DNA of 64,000 nucleotides from Actinomycetes bacterium. GTDB taxonomy: Bacteria; Actinomycetota; Thermoleophilia; Solirubrobacterales; JACPNS01. This document shows, piece after piece, positions 8,850-17,434 of this stretch. Each line of letters starts with the position of its first letter. Position 1 is the stretch's first letter. A program made the translations under genes and the position numbers. The DNA is taken from assembly GCA_023404495.1 (NCBI GenBank), contig JAEYBE010000031.1, positions 1 to 64,000 on the forward strand, given 5' to 3'. Below the pieces are notes generated by a model. That model was not told the DNA's origin and searched no databases. It worked only from the letters and a program-made list of their open reading frames with translations.

Positions 8850-10079
8850 GTGGCGGTCAAGCACTTCGGCCCAGACGCAAGCGCGTCCGACGTGCGTTCG
8901 ATGAGTCCGCCTGCCCCGAGCGAGGCCGTGACGGAGATCCTCGCCGCGGTCAAAGCCGGAGGCGATTCCGCGGTGCGCGAACTCGAGTTGCGCTTTGGCG
9001 GCAAGGGCGGCGAGAACAGGGTGTCTAGCGAAGTGATCAACGCCGCCCCGGGTGCGATCGACTCCGCGCTGCTGGAAGCTTTGAAGCTCGCCATTTCGAA
9101 CGTTCGCGCCGCGGCGTCGAGCAACCAGCCCAGCGATGCAGAGCTGGCGCTCCCGCAGGGCCAACAGCTCACGTATCGCAGCTCTCCAGTGGCGCGCGCC
9201 GCTGCATATGTTCCGGGCGGCCGCGGTTCCTACCCGTCCACGGCGATCATGTGCCTGACGACAGCGATTGAAGCCGGTGTCCCCAGCGTCTTCGTGCTCA
9301 GCCCTGCTCGCGAGAACGGAGAAGTCGACACGGCTGTGCTTGCGGTCTGCGCCCTGCTTGGCATTGACGAGGTCTACTCGATCGGCGGCGCCCAGGCGAT
9401 CGCGGCGGCTGCGTACGGTACAGAGACGATCGAGCCAGCCGATGTGATCGTCGGCCCGGGCAACGCCTACGTCCAGGAGGCCAAACGCCAACTCGTGGGC
9501 ACCGTCGGAATCGATTCGGTCGCCGGACCCAGTGAACTGGTCGTCGTCGCGGATTCCAGTGCAGATCCAGAGCTGATTTCGCTCGATCTGCTCGCCCAGG
9601 CCGAGCACGGCCCGGATTCGCTGGTTGTGCTGATCTGCGTGGACCGGACTATCACCAAGGCGGTCGAGCGCCGGTGCGGCGGTATCGAGGCCGAACTCGC
9701 GTTGGTCAGCTCGGATGATCTGGGGCAAGCGGTGCAACTCGCCGAAGCGATAGCGCCCGAGCACCTTCAATTGATGGTCTCGAGCGGTGTCGAGGACGAA
9801 TTGGCCTCCAGCATCAAGAGCGCCGGCGCACTTTTTGTCGGCGCAAACGCTGCCACGGCATTTGGCGACTACGTCACGGGTTCGAATCACGTGCTTCCGA
9901 CCGGCGGTTCCGCGCGCTTCATGAGCGCACTTTCGACCGCGACGTTCAGGCGCCGGATGGCCGAGATCCGGATCCCCGACGGGGCCGTCGATCCCCTTGC
10001 AGAAGCAGGAGCGGCGATCGCACGCGCCGAAGGATTCACACACCACGCGGAATCGATGGAGGCAAGGCGAAGTGACTGA
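8850..10079 (+). CDS. hisD: Histidinol dehydrogenase
   Basis: A 409-residue NAD- and Zn-dependent enzyme that oxidises L-histidinol to histidine in two steps. Family segments are YVPGGRGSYPST, VGPGNAYVQEAKRQL, GPSELVVVAD, AQAEHGPDS and, towards the C-terminus, GSNHVLPTGGSARF. It is slightly shorter than the usual 430 residues, with a reduced N-terminus. The GTG at 8850 follows AGGAGG by 6 nt. The stop overlaps the start of hisB by 8 bp. Confidence 0.95.
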   Translation: MAVKHFGPDASASDVRSMSPPAPSEAVTEILAAVKAGGDSAVRELELRFGGKGGENRVSSEVINAAPGAIDSALLEALKLAISNVRAAASSNQPSDAELALPQGQQLTYRSSPVARAAAYVPGGRGSYPSTAIMCLTTAIEAGVPSVFVLSPARENGEVDTAVLAVCALLGIDEVYSIGGAQAIAAAAYGTETIEPADVIVGPGNAYVQEAKRQLVGTVGIDSVAGPSELVVVADSSADPELISLDLLAQAEHGPDSLVVLICVDRTITKAVERRCGGIEAELALVSSDDLGQAVQLAEAIAPEHLQLMVSSGVEDELASSIKSAGALFVGANAATAFGDYVTGSNHVLPTGGSARFMSALSTATFRRRMAEIRIPDGAVDPLAEAGAAIARAEGFTHHAESMEARRSD

Positions 10080-10677
10080 ATCAACGCGCAGCGCGCAGCT
10101 GACTCGCAAGACGGGGGAGACCGACATTTCGCTGTCGCTCGATCTCGATGGTCAGGGCGAGGGCACACGCGAAACCGGCGTCGGATTCCTCGACCATATG
10201 CTCGACCTCTTCGCGCGTCATGGTCACTTCGACCTCACCGTGCAGGCGACCGGCGACTTGAAGACCGGCGCGCACCACACCGTCGAGGACGTCGGCATCG
10301 TGCTCGGTCAGGCACTTGACCAGGCATTGGGCGATCGCGCCGGTATCACCAGGTATGCCACCGCGACGATCCCGATGGACGAGGCGCGCGCCACAACCAG
10401 CATTGACATCTCCGGTCGCCCGTTTGTCGCGTTCGAAGGGGGAGGCCTTGCGCCCGGCCTGATCGCGGACTTTGACAGCGAGCTGACCGAGGAGTTCTTG
10501 CGCGCGCTGGCCAACAACGCAAACCTCACGCTCCACGCGACGGTCGAGGCCGGAACCAACGCCCACCACATCGTCGAGGCTGTGTTCAAGTCGCTCGCGC
10601 GGGCACTCCGCGCGGCCGTCGCGATCGACCCCGCTCAGCGCGGAGTACCTTCAACGAAGGGCACGCTCACCGATTGA
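10072..10677 (+). CDS. hisB: Imidazoleglycerol-phosphate dehydratase
   Basis: A 201-residue monofunctional Mn-dependent dehydratase, step 6 of histidine synthesis. The His-rich metal motifs are present: GFLDHMLDLFARHGHFDL, then HHTVEDVGI, with repeats in the second half (NAHHIVEAVFKSLARAL). There is no fused phosphatase domain, unlike the enterobacterial enzyme. The GTG start at 10072 has GGAGG at 10058-10062 and overlaps the end of hisD; an upstream in-frame ATG would lie deep inside hisD and adds nothing conserved. Confidence 0.94.
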   Translation: MTESTRSAQLTRKTGETDISLSLDLDGQGEGTRETGVGFLDHMLDLFARHGHFDLTVQATGDLKTGAHHTVEDVGIVLGQALDQALGDRAGITRYATATIPMDEARATTSIDISGRPFVAFEGGGLAPGLIADFDSELTEEFLRALANNANLTLHATVEAGTNAHHIVEAVFKSLARALRAAVAIDPAQRGVPSTKGTLTD

Positions 10678-10700
10678 CGGATCCGGGCGCGCCCTTCGCA

Positions 10701-11369
10701 ATGACTGCACTCCCCACGCTTCAGGACAAAGACCTTCAGATCGCAATTCTCGACTACGGAATGGGCAACCTCCGTTCCGTCGAGAAGGCGCTTGAGCACG
10801 TCGGCGTGGCCGCACCGATCGTCTCCGACGCGGAGGCCGCACACGCCGCCGATGGGCTGATCCTGCCCGGCGTGGGTGCGTTTCCCGAAGCGATGCGGCA
10901 GATTCGCAAGGCCCGCTACGACGAATTGATTCCCGAGTTCCTCGCCAGCGGCAAGCCGGTGCTGGGGATATGCCTCGGGATGCAGGTTCTGTTCGAGACC
11001 TCAAGCGAGCACGAGGGAGCATGGGGGCTTGGCCTGCTGCAAGGTCGCGTGGAGCAGCTCGACGCAGGCGAGCTGAAGGTGCCGCAACTGGGCTGGAACG
11101 CGGTGAAGTGGACGCGGTCTTCACCGCTCACCGAGGGTCTTCCGAATCCGGGCTACTTCTATTTCGCCAATTCTTTCTCGGCCCGCGTCGTCAGCCGAGA
11201 TGATCTGCTCGGCGAATCCGACTACGGCGCTCCTTTCACCGCCGTCGTCGAACGGGCGCCGCTCTATGGCGCTCAGTTTCACCCGGAGAAGTCGAGCACA
11301 CACGGCCTGCGGCTGCTCGCAAACTTCGCGCAGATCTGCCACGAGGCCAAGCTCGGCGTATCGGCGTGA
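10701..11369 (+). CDS. hisH: Imidazole glycerol phosphate synthase, glutaminase subunit
   Basis: A 222-residue class I glutamine amidotransferase that delivers ammonia to HisF. The catalytic triad is visible as GICLGMQ (nucleophile Cys) and QFHPEKS (His, Glu), with DYGMGNLRSVEKAL at the N-terminus. I chose the ATG at 10701. A TTG at 10674 overlapping the hisB stop is an equally possible start and would add 9 residues; neither has a clear ribosome-binding site. The stop overlaps the GTG of hisA. Confidence 0.93.
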   Translation: MTALPTLQDKDLQIAILDYGMGNLRSVEKALEHVGVAAPIVSDAEAAHAADGLILPGVGAFPEAMRQIRKARYDELIPEFLASGKPVLGICLGMQVLFETSSEHEGAWGLGLLQGRVEQLDAGELKVPQLGWNAVKWTRSSPLTEGLPNPGYFYFANSFSARVVSRDDLLGESDYGAPFTAVVERAPLYGAQFHPEKSSTHGLRLLANFAQICHEAKLGVSA

Positions 11370-12088
11370 TCCTCTTTCCGGCAGTCGATATCCGCGACGG
11401 TCATGCCGTGCGCCTGACGCAGGGCGATTACGACCGCGAGCAGGTCTACTTCGACGACCCGCTGTCCGCAGCTGAAGACTGGGCCGCGCAGGGGGCGACG
11501 CATATCCACGTCGTGGACCTTGACGGCGCGCTCCACGGGGAGCGACGCAACCTTGAGCACCTGACACGCATCGCCGAGGGCACTGGGCTTCCTGTGCAGT
11601 ACGGAGGAGGACTACGCGACCTCACGGCACTTGACGCGGCGCTCACGGCCGGCGCCTGGCGCGTGGTGATCGGCACGGCGGCATTTCGCGACCGCGAGTT
11701 TCTCCAGGAAGCGATCGGCGCTTTCGGCGACCGGATCGTCGTGTCGGCAGACGCCCGCGAGGGAAGGATCGCCGCACAGGGCTGGACCCAGGCGACTGAC
11801 CTCGCGGCCACAGACGCTGTCTCCGAGCTCGCTCAGGTCGGCGTTGCCACATTTGTCTACACGGACATTGCGCGAGACGGGATGCTCACGGGCCCCGACC
11901 TTGAGGGCCTGCGCGCGATTTCGGCAGCGGCCGGAACATCGAACGTGATCGCGTCGGGCGGCGTCGGCAGTCTGGAGCACCTGACCCAGCTGCGCGAGAC
12001 CGGACTCGCCAACCTCGAAGGCGTGATCGCGGGCAAGGCGCTCTACGAGAAGCGCTTCACCCTCGGGGAAGCCCTGCGTACGCTCTGA
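11366..12088 (+). CDS. hisA: ProFAR isomerase (HisA, possibly bifunctional PriA)
   Basis: A 240-residue TIM barrel that isomerises ProFAR to PRFAR. The catalytic Asp in AVDIRDG at the N-terminus and the second Asp in DIARDGMLTG are present, along with phosphate-binding YGGGLRD and ASGGVGS. In many Actinomycetota this protein (PriA) also serves as TrpF in tryptophan synthesis; whether that holds here depends on whether the genome has a trpF, which cannot be seen. GTG start, 4-bp overlap with hisH. Confidence 0.94.
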   Translation: MILFPAVDIRDGHAVRLTQGDYDREQVYFDDPLSAAEDWAAQGATHIHVVDLDGALHGERRNLEHLTRIAEGTGLPVQYGGGLRDLTALDAALTAGAWRVVIGTAAFRDREFLQEAIGAFGDRIVVSADAREGRIAAQGWTQATDLAATDAVSELAQVGVATFVYTDIARDGMLTGPDLEGLRAISAAAGTSNVIASGGVGSLEHLTQLRETGLANLEGVIAGKALYEKRFTLGEALRTL

Positions 12089-12090
12089 TC

Positions 12091-12888
12091 ATGCCGCCGC
12101 TCAAGCGCATTATTCCCTGTCTCGACGTAGACAATGGTCGCGTGGTCAAAGGCACCAACTTCGTCGACCTGCGCGACGCCGGCGATCCCGTGGAACTCGC
12201 CGAACGCTACGACGAGGAGGGTGCCGACGAGGTTGTGTTTCTGGACATCACCGCGACCAGCGACGATCGCGACACGATCGTCGAACTCGCGCGCCGGGCG
12301 GCCGACAACGTTTTCATTCCCTTCACGATCGGCGGGGGGATCCGCTCAGTCGAAGACGCCCAGGCCGTGCTTGACGCCGGTGCCGACAAGGTTGCGATCA
12401 ACTCCGCCGCAGTCAAGCGCCCGGGTTTGATCGGTGAGATGTCCGAAGTCTTTGGCAGCCAGTGCGTCGTTCTCGCGATCGACGCCAAACGCACTGGGCC
12501 CGAGGGCGGCGGCCGTTCGGGCTGGGAGGTCTTCACAGCTGGTGGTCGTCACCCGACCGGGCTCGATGCCGTGGCCTGGGCGGTAGAAGCTGTCGAGCGC
12601 GGCGCCGGCGAGATTCTCCTGACGAGCATGGATCGCGATGGCACAAAGGACGGCTACGACGTCGAGCTGACTCGAGCGGTTGCGGATGCCGTGTCCGTCC
12701 CTGTCATCGCATCGGGCGGCGCCGGCAGTCTCGATGATCTTGTTGCGGGGATATCGGACGCTCGCGCCGACGCCGTGCTGGTTGCGTCGCTCTTTCACTT
12801 CGGCGAGTACACCGTCGCCGAAGCCAAGCACGCGATGCAGGACGCCGGAATCAGCGTCCGCATGGTCGAATCCGAGCACTCCGCGTAG
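12091..12888 (+). CDS. hisF: Imidazole glycerol phosphate synthase, cyclase subunit
   Basis: A 265-residue TIM barrel that closes the imidazole ring, using ammonia from HisH, and releases AICAR and imidazole glycerol phosphate. IPCLDVDNGRVVKGTNF carries the first catalytic Asp, with further family segments FTIGGGIRS, NSAAVKRPGLI and DRDGTKDGYD. It starts 2 nt after hisA. It ends the his run; hisC, hisI/hisE and the histidinol phosphatase are not in the window. Confidence 0.95.
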   Translation: MPPLKRIIPCLDVDNGRVVKGTNFVDLRDAGDPVELAERYDEEGADEVVFLDITATSDDRDTIVELARRAADNVFIPFTIGGGIRSVEDAQAVLDAGADKVAINSAAVKRPGLIGEMSEVFGSQCVVLAIDAKRTGPEGGGRSGWEVFTAGGRHPTGLDAVAWAVEAVERGAGEILLTSMDRDGTKDGYDVELTRAVADAVSVPVIASGGAGSLDDLVAGISDARADAVLVASLFHFGEYTVAEAKHAMQDAGISVRMVESEHSA

Positions 12889-12890
12889 CG

Positions 12891-14192
12891 TCAGTCGCCG
12901 CGCTGCTGTTTGCGCAGCGCGGCCCGTCGCTCCTTGGCCTCGCGCGGGTAATCCTTGCGCTCGACGTAGGCGCTGACCGACTCGTATCCGGTCAGGTAGA
13001 GCCGATTGCCGTCGGAGATCGCCGGGTTGTAGGCGCCACTGCCGCGGGCGAAGACGCGCTTTCCGCTCCTGGTGGAGAGGCCGTAGGTGTTCGTGGTGTC
13101 GATCGTCGAGAAGTAGACGACCCCGCCGACGACGGTCGGGGCTCCGGATATCTGCCCGCCGGAGTCGTGGACCCAGCGGGTGTTGCCGTTGGCTGCGTTC
13201 AGGGCATAGAAGTTGCCGCTGTAGGAGCCGAAGAAGACGGTGGGGCCTACTTTCGAGACGTTGTCGACCGCCACGGCGCCGTAGACGTAGGACCCGGTGC
13301 CGCGCGACCAGCCGAGCGCCCCAGTCTTGGATGAGAATGAGTACATCTTGCCGTCGGTGTTTCCGACGTAGACGCGCCCATAGGCGACGGCCGGCGTCGC
13401 ATAGAAGTTGCCGGAGCTGAAGCCGAAGCGCGCGCCGCTCGTGCTGCTTCGCCACACCATGCGACCGCTGCTGGCTCGCACGGCGTAGACCGATCCGCCG
13501 TAGGCGCCGATGTAGAGCTTGCCATTGGCGTACGCCGCGCCGCCCTTGATCGCTCCACCGGCCTTGAAGGTCCATTCAATCTTGCCGTCGCGCTGACGCA
13601 GGCGATAGAGCTTTCCATCCTCGGCGCCGAAGATCACGCTCTTCTGCAGAATCAGCGGAGAGGACTCGCTGCGTGCGCCGAGGTCTCGGGCCCACTTGAT
13701 GTTGCCGTTCTTTGCATTGAGGGCCACGATCCGGCCGGAGAGCGTCACCACGAAGATGCGTCCGTCGTGGTAGGCGGGAGAGGCCGCCGAGAGCTTTCCG
13801 ACCTTGTGTGTCCAGAGTTGCCTGCCGGTTTTGGCGTCGATCGCGTAGACGCGCGCATCCTTGCGCACCACATAGAGAACGCCGCGCACAAGAATCGGCG
13901 AGAACTCAAGAAGTTGATTGGCATTGAAGCGCCAGAGCGGTTTGAACGGGGGCCCCAGGCTCGTCGGCAGGTCACGCGTTCGGGCAGATTTCAGGCCGTA
14001 GATCGGCCACACGAAGGTCTCCGGGCGGATCGAGATCTCGCGGCGCTCAGTAGGGGCCGTAAACTCGACATCCGGATTGCTGACATCGCTGTTGCGACCT
14101 GAGATCCAGATGAAGGCCGCGGCGGCGATCACGCCGAGACCGAGGATCAGCGTGGCCAGCCGCACCAGTCCGTCGATGCGATTCTTTGGCAC
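12891..14192 (-). CDS. Membrane-anchored PQQ/BamB-like beta-propeller protein
   Basis: A 433-residue protein with a single N-terminal membrane helix (about residues 10-30) and an outward-facing propeller. About seven repeats have the PQQ-repeat pattern 'G.LYA.....G...W', for example KDARVYAIDAKTGRQLW, GRIVALNAKNGNIKW and GNFYALNAANGNTRWV. Such propellers act as scaffolds (BamB) or as PQQ enzymes; no catalytic PQQ ligands or haem motif are obvious, so a scaffold or wall-binding role is more likely. A basic tail ends the protein. The GTG start at 14192 has a TATCTT -10 box 6 nt upstream. It is convergent with hisF. Confidence 0.85.
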   Translation of the reverse strand: MPKNRIDGLVRLATLILGLGVIAAAAFIWISGRNSDVSNPDVEFTAPTERREISIRPETFVWPIYGLKSARTRDLPTSLGPPFKPLWRFNANQLLEFSPILVRGVLYVVRKDARVYAIDAKTGRQLWTHKVGKLSAASPAYHDGRIFVVTLSGRIVALNAKNGNIKWARDLGARSESSPLILQKSVIFGAEDGKLYRLRQRDGKIEWTFKAGGAIKGGAAYANGKLYIGAYGGSVYAVRASSGRMVWRSSTSGARFGFSSGNFYATPAVAYGRVYVGNTDGKMYSFSSKTGALGWSRGTGSYVYGAVAVDNVSKVGPTVFFGSYSGNFYALNAANGNTRWVHDSGGQISGAPTVVGGVVYFSTIDTTNTYGLSTRSGKRVFARGSGAYNPAISDGNRLYLTGYESVSAYVERKDYPREAKERRAALRKQQRGD

Positions 14193-14198
14193 AGACCG

Positions 14199-14204
14199 AA
14201 GATA
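14199..14204 (-). promoter_or_regulatory. -10 element TATCTT, leaderless promoter
   Basis: On the minus strand TATCTT is followed by 6 nt (CGGTCT) and the GTG at 14192, with no Shine-Dalgarno sequence. Confidence 0.45.
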
Positions 14205-14250
14205 GGGGCAGCGGCGGTCCCCCTGTCCGGCGATCGGCCCAAGCCATCAA

Positions 14251-15498
14251 ATGCCCACACTTCCAGACGCGAAAATCGAAGCACTCAAGTCGTTGCCGGG
14301 CGCGGCGAGGCTCCTGGACGTCTTTGGCGACCGTCCGGGTGTCTACCTGGTCGGGGGCGCAGTTCGTGACCTGATGCTGGGTTTCGCGCAGTTCGACTAC
14401 GACGTGATGGTCGAGGGAGATGCGGCGCAAGCAGCAAACATGCTCGCCGCAGCGGTTCCCGGGCGCGTGCGCGAGCACGAAAGATTCCTGACGGCGAACT
14501 ATCGCTCGGACGACGGCTCGCTGACTGTTGATTTTGCGAGCGCACGTACGGAGACTTATGCGCAGCCGGGCGCGCTGCCTGATGTGAAGGCCGCCGACAT
14601 CGACAGCGACCTGGTCCGTCGTGATTTCACGATCAACGCGATGGCCCTGGCGATCTGGCGCGACCAGCTCGGAGAGATCATCGAGTTTCCCGATGCAAGT
14701 GCCGATCTGCTCGCGCGGGTCCTGCGCGTCACCCACGACCGGAGTTTTGTCGACGACCCAACGCGACTCCTGCGACTGCTGCGCTACGGCGCACGCCTCG
14801 GCTTCACTGCCGAGCCTCACACCGAGGATCTCGCAAGGAGTGCGGTCGAAGGCGGGGCGCCGTCGACCGTCAGCGGGGCGAGGATCCGCGATGAGCTGAT
14901 CGACTTGCTGTCCGAGCGCTCGGCAGTTGTCGCGGTGGAGTCGATGTACGCCCTCGGTCTCGACCGCGCATTGCACGAGAAATTTGACGCCGACGAGTAC
15001 GTCGTCGCGCGCGCGATCAACGAGCTGCGCGACGGGATTCGGCAGGATCTCGTGCTGCTGGCACTCTGTTGCCGGGAGATGGATGAGCCGACGCTCGTCG
15101 CCTGGCTCCAGTACCTCGCGCTGCCGCGCCGAGATACGGCGATCGTGCGGGAGGCTGTGCTCAGCGGACCGGATCTGCTTGGCCGGGCTGCTGCCGCCGA
15201 GTCGGCCTCTGAGCTTGACCGCCTCTTGCAGCGATTCAGTCCGGAGACGATCATCTTCGCGTTGGCACTACCCGGAGGGGACCGCCTGGGCGGCGACTCG
15301 GCGCGCACATGGCTCGAAAACCGCAGCGCGGGCCGACTCGCGATTGGCGGCGCGGACCTGCGCGATGCCGGCGTGGGAGAGGGTCCTGTGATCGGCCGCG
15401 CGCTCGCAGACACGCTCGAAGCGACGCTCGACGGCAAGCTCGACGGTCGCGACGCCCAGCTCGCCTTCGCCCTTGAGCGGGCGCGCGCCGAGGACTGA
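14251..15498 (+). CDS. cca: CCA tRNA nucleotidyltransferase
   Basis: A 415-residue class II nucleotidyltransferase/poly(A)-polymerase-family protein that adds or repairs the 3' CCA of tRNAs. The head motif VGGAVRD is followed by FDYDVMVEGD with the metal-binding Asp pair; RRDFTINAMAL and the RNA-binding motif DPTRLLRLLRYGARL follow. No C-terminal HD domain motif is apparent. CCA addition rather than poly(A) tailing is inferred from actinobacterial precedent. It is followed 2 nt later by the pgeF-like gene. Confidence 0.9.
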   Translation: MPTLPDAKIEALKSLPGAARLLDVFGDRPGVYLVGGAVRDLMLGFAQFDYDVMVEGDAAQAANMLAAAVPGRVREHERFLTANYRSDDGSLTVDFASARTETYAQPGALPDVKAADIDSDLVRRDFTINAMALAIWRDQLGEIIEFPDASADLLARVLRVTHDRSFVDDPTRLLRLLRYGARLGFTAEPHTEDLARSAVEGGAPSTVSGARIRDELIDLLSERSAVVAVESMYALGLDRALHEKFDADEYVVARAINELRDGIRQDLVLLALCCREMDEPTLVAWLQYLALPRRDTAIVREAVLSGPDLLGRAAAAESASELDRLLQRFSPETIIFALALPGGDRLGGDSARTWLENRSAGRLAIGGADLRDAGVGEGPVIGRALADTLEATLDGKLDGRDAQLAFALERARAED

Positions 15499-15500
15499 GC

Positions 15501-16184
15501 GTGTTCGAATTCGACCTACCCGGGGCTCGCGTCGTCTTCACCACCCGCAGCGGGGGGATCAGCGAAGGACCCTACGAGTCGCGCAACCTCGGTGTCTTCA
15601 CCGAGGACGACCAAACCGCCGTGCGCCGCAACATCGATCAACTCTGCGAAGAGCTGGAGCTTGGCGAGCTGCAACTGCTCAGGCAGGTACACGACGCCCA
15701 CGTAGAAGACTTCTCGAGCGGGGCGAGTTCGCGCACGCCGATCGCCGATGGCGCGACAACTACGGCCCGGGGCTCCGCGGTGTTGATCACCGGTGCTGAC
15801 TGCCCGACCGTGGTGCTCGCGTCCGAAGAACGGATGACGGCGCTGCACTGCGGATGGCGACCGGTAGCGGCGGGCCTGATCGAGGCGGCCGCTCGCGACT
15901 TCGAGGCGCAGTCGTTTCAGGCGGTCGTTGGCCCCGGCATCTGTATGGATCACTTCGAGGTCGGACCGGAGGTGATCGATGCGATGGGTGAGTCCGGCGA
16001 GCGCTACTCGAACGGCCGGCAGCTGGATCTGGCGGCTGTGATCGATCATCGCCTGAAGAGCGCCGGCGCGTCCCGCGTTCACCGGATCGATCGCTGCACC
16101 TATTGCGAGCCGGAGCTGTTCTTCTCGCACCGCCGCGATGGCGGAGTCACCGGTCGGCAAGGTGGGGTGGCGTGGCGGATCTGA
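15501..16184 (+). CDS. pgeF: Multicopper-oxidase-fold (laccase-domain) protein, PgeF/YfiH family
   Basis: A 227-residue single-domain protein of the DUF152 family. Its metal-site residues appear in RQVHDAHV, TGADCPTVVLAS and ALHCGWRPVAAGL. Members are described as purine nucleoside phosphorylase/adenosine deaminase-type enzymes and, in E. coli, as a peptidoglycan-editing factor that removes misincorporated L-Ser precursors. The gene commonly sits between division genes and yggS, as here. GTG start at 15501; the 3' end overlaps yggS by 13 bp. Confidence 0.88.
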   Translation: MFEFDLPGARVVFTTRSGGISEGPYESRNLGVFTEDDQTAVRRNIDQLCEELELGELQLLRQVHDAHVEDFSSGASSRTPIADGATTTARGSAVLITGADCPTVVLASEERMTALHCGWRPVAAGLIEAAARDFEAQSFQAVVGPGICMDHFEVGPEVIDAMGESGERYSNGRQLDLAAVIDHRLKSAGASRVHRIDRCTYCEPELFFSHRRDGGVTGRQGGVAWRI

Positions 16185-16840
16185 TTGCAGAGGCTTCGGT
16201 CGTCGGCCACAACCTGCGGCTGGCCGAGCGGGCGATAGCCGACGCCTGCATCCGCATGGGCCGCCGGCCCGAGGGCGTCAAGATCTGCGCCGCCACCAAG
16301 TACGTCGGGCCTGAAGGGATGCAGTCGCTGGCTGACGCCGGCGTCCTGATCGCTGCGGAAAATCGCCTCCAGGACATGGCCGCCAAACAGGAGGCTTTCG
16401 GCGACCGCTTCGAGTGGCACTTCATCGGCGCGATTCAGTCGCGCAAGATGCTCGAGATCGCACGTCGCGCTGCCGTCGTGCATTCGCTGGCGACCGAGTC
16501 GGCGCGGGACAAACTCGCGGCGCTCGAGACGCCACCGCCGCGCGTGCTCGTGCAGGTGAATGTCTCCGGCGAGGAGAGCAAGCAGGGTGTCGCGCCCGAG
16601 CTGCTCGGCGGGTTTCTCGGCCGATGTCCGATTGAGGTCACTGGTCTGATGACCATGCCGCCGGCCGTAGATGACCCTGAAGAGGCTCGGCCGTACTTTC
16701 GAGCCCTCGCGGAGCTCGCCGGCGAACACGGCCTTGCCGAGCTTTCGATGGGCACCAGCCAGGACTACGTCGTGGCCGTCGAAGAGGGAGCAACGCTGGT
16801 ACGACTCGGATCGGTGCTTTTCAAGCCCCTCAGCAAATAG
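16172..16840 (+). CDS. yggS: PLP homeostasis protein, YggS family
   Basis: A 222-residue alanine-racemase-like TIM barrel without the second domain. The PLP lysine is in CAATKYVG near residue 40; GENR-type AAENRLQDM, WHFIGAIQSRK and SMGTSQDYVVAV follow. The family (PLPBP) buffers pyridoxal phosphate and affects amino-acid balance. The GTG at 16172 is preferred, with AAGGTGG upstream; a longer in-frame start would extend 23 residues into pgeF without conserved sequence. It sits upstream of sepF as in many Gram-positives. Confidence 0.92.
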   Translation: MADLIAEASVVGHNLRLAERAIADACIRMGRRPEGVKICAATKYVGPEGMQSLADAGVLIAAENRLQDMAAKQEAFGDRFEWHFIGAIQSRKMLEIARRAAVVHSLATESARDKLAALETPPPRVLVQVNVSGEESKQGVAPELLGGFLGRCPIEVTGLMTMPPAVDDPEEARPYFRALAELAGEHGLAELSMGTSQDYVVAVEEGATLVRLGSVLFKPLSK

Positions 16841-16885
16841 ACTGGCCGGAAGGAGAAACGCCAAAACGGGCGAACATCCCTGCAA

Positions 16886-17413
16886 ATGTCAGTTAAAGAC
16901 AAATGGCACACAGCGCTCGTGTACTTCGGCCTCGCCGAGTCCAACCACGACTACTACGACGAGGAAGAGGATTACGGCTACGAGCCGGAAGCCGAACTCC
17001 AGGAGTCATACGCGGAGCGGCCGAATGTCCGCCGGATCAGCTCGCGACGCAAGCGCGACGATTTCGATGACATCTTCGCTGAAGACGTCGGTGACACCCC
17101 GACGCGCACGCTGAAGTCCGTCTCGCCCAAGAACAGCGGGCAGATGCACTTCTCCGCGCCGCAGAGTTTCAATGAGGCCCAACAGATCGCGGACAAGTTC
17201 AAGGACAACGTCCCGGTGATCCTGAATCTTCAGGAGACCGACACCGACATGGCAAAGCGACTGATCGATTTCGCCAGCGGACTCACGTACGCACTCGACG
17301 GCGGCATGCAGCGGATTGCCGACAAGACGTTCTTGCTCACGCCGCGCAACGTGCATTTTTCCGCAGAGGAGCGCGCGCGCCTGATGGAGCGCGGCTTCTT
17401 CAACCAGGCCTAG
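16886..17413 (+). CDS. sepF: Cell division protein SepF
   Basis: A 175-residue protein that anchors and bundles FtsZ at the division site. The N-terminal segment is a short amphipathic helix for membrane binding, followed by a long acidic/Tyr-rich linker (YYDEEEDYGYEPEAE). The C-terminal SepF domain (about residues 85-175) contains PQSFNEAQQIADKFKDN, VPVILNLQ and RLIDFASGLTYALDGGMQRI, all diagnostic. It precedes proC and yggT in the standard order. No ftsZ or divIVA is visible in the window. Confidence 0.95.
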   Translation: MSVKDKWHTALVYFGLAESNHDYYDEEEDYGYEPEAELQESYAERPNVRRISSRRKRDDFDDIFAEDVGDTPTRTLKSVSPKNSGQMHFSAPQSFNEAQQIADKFKDNVPVILNLQETDTDMAKRLIDFASGLTYALDGGMQRIADKTFLLTPRNVHFSAEERARLMERGFFNQA

Positions 17414-17434
17414 GCCACCTGCGGATCGATCGAC

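Noticed and set aside
9097..9106. CGAACGTTCG inside hisD as a LexA site
   Set aside because: It lacks the 4-nt spacer between half-sites and is in the middle of a coding sequence.
8616..10127. Long open frame antisense to hisD (about 500 codons)
   Set aside because: It is a high-GC shadow: the plus-strand frame has full HisD motifs, and the antisense product is Arg/Asp/His-rich without any domain.
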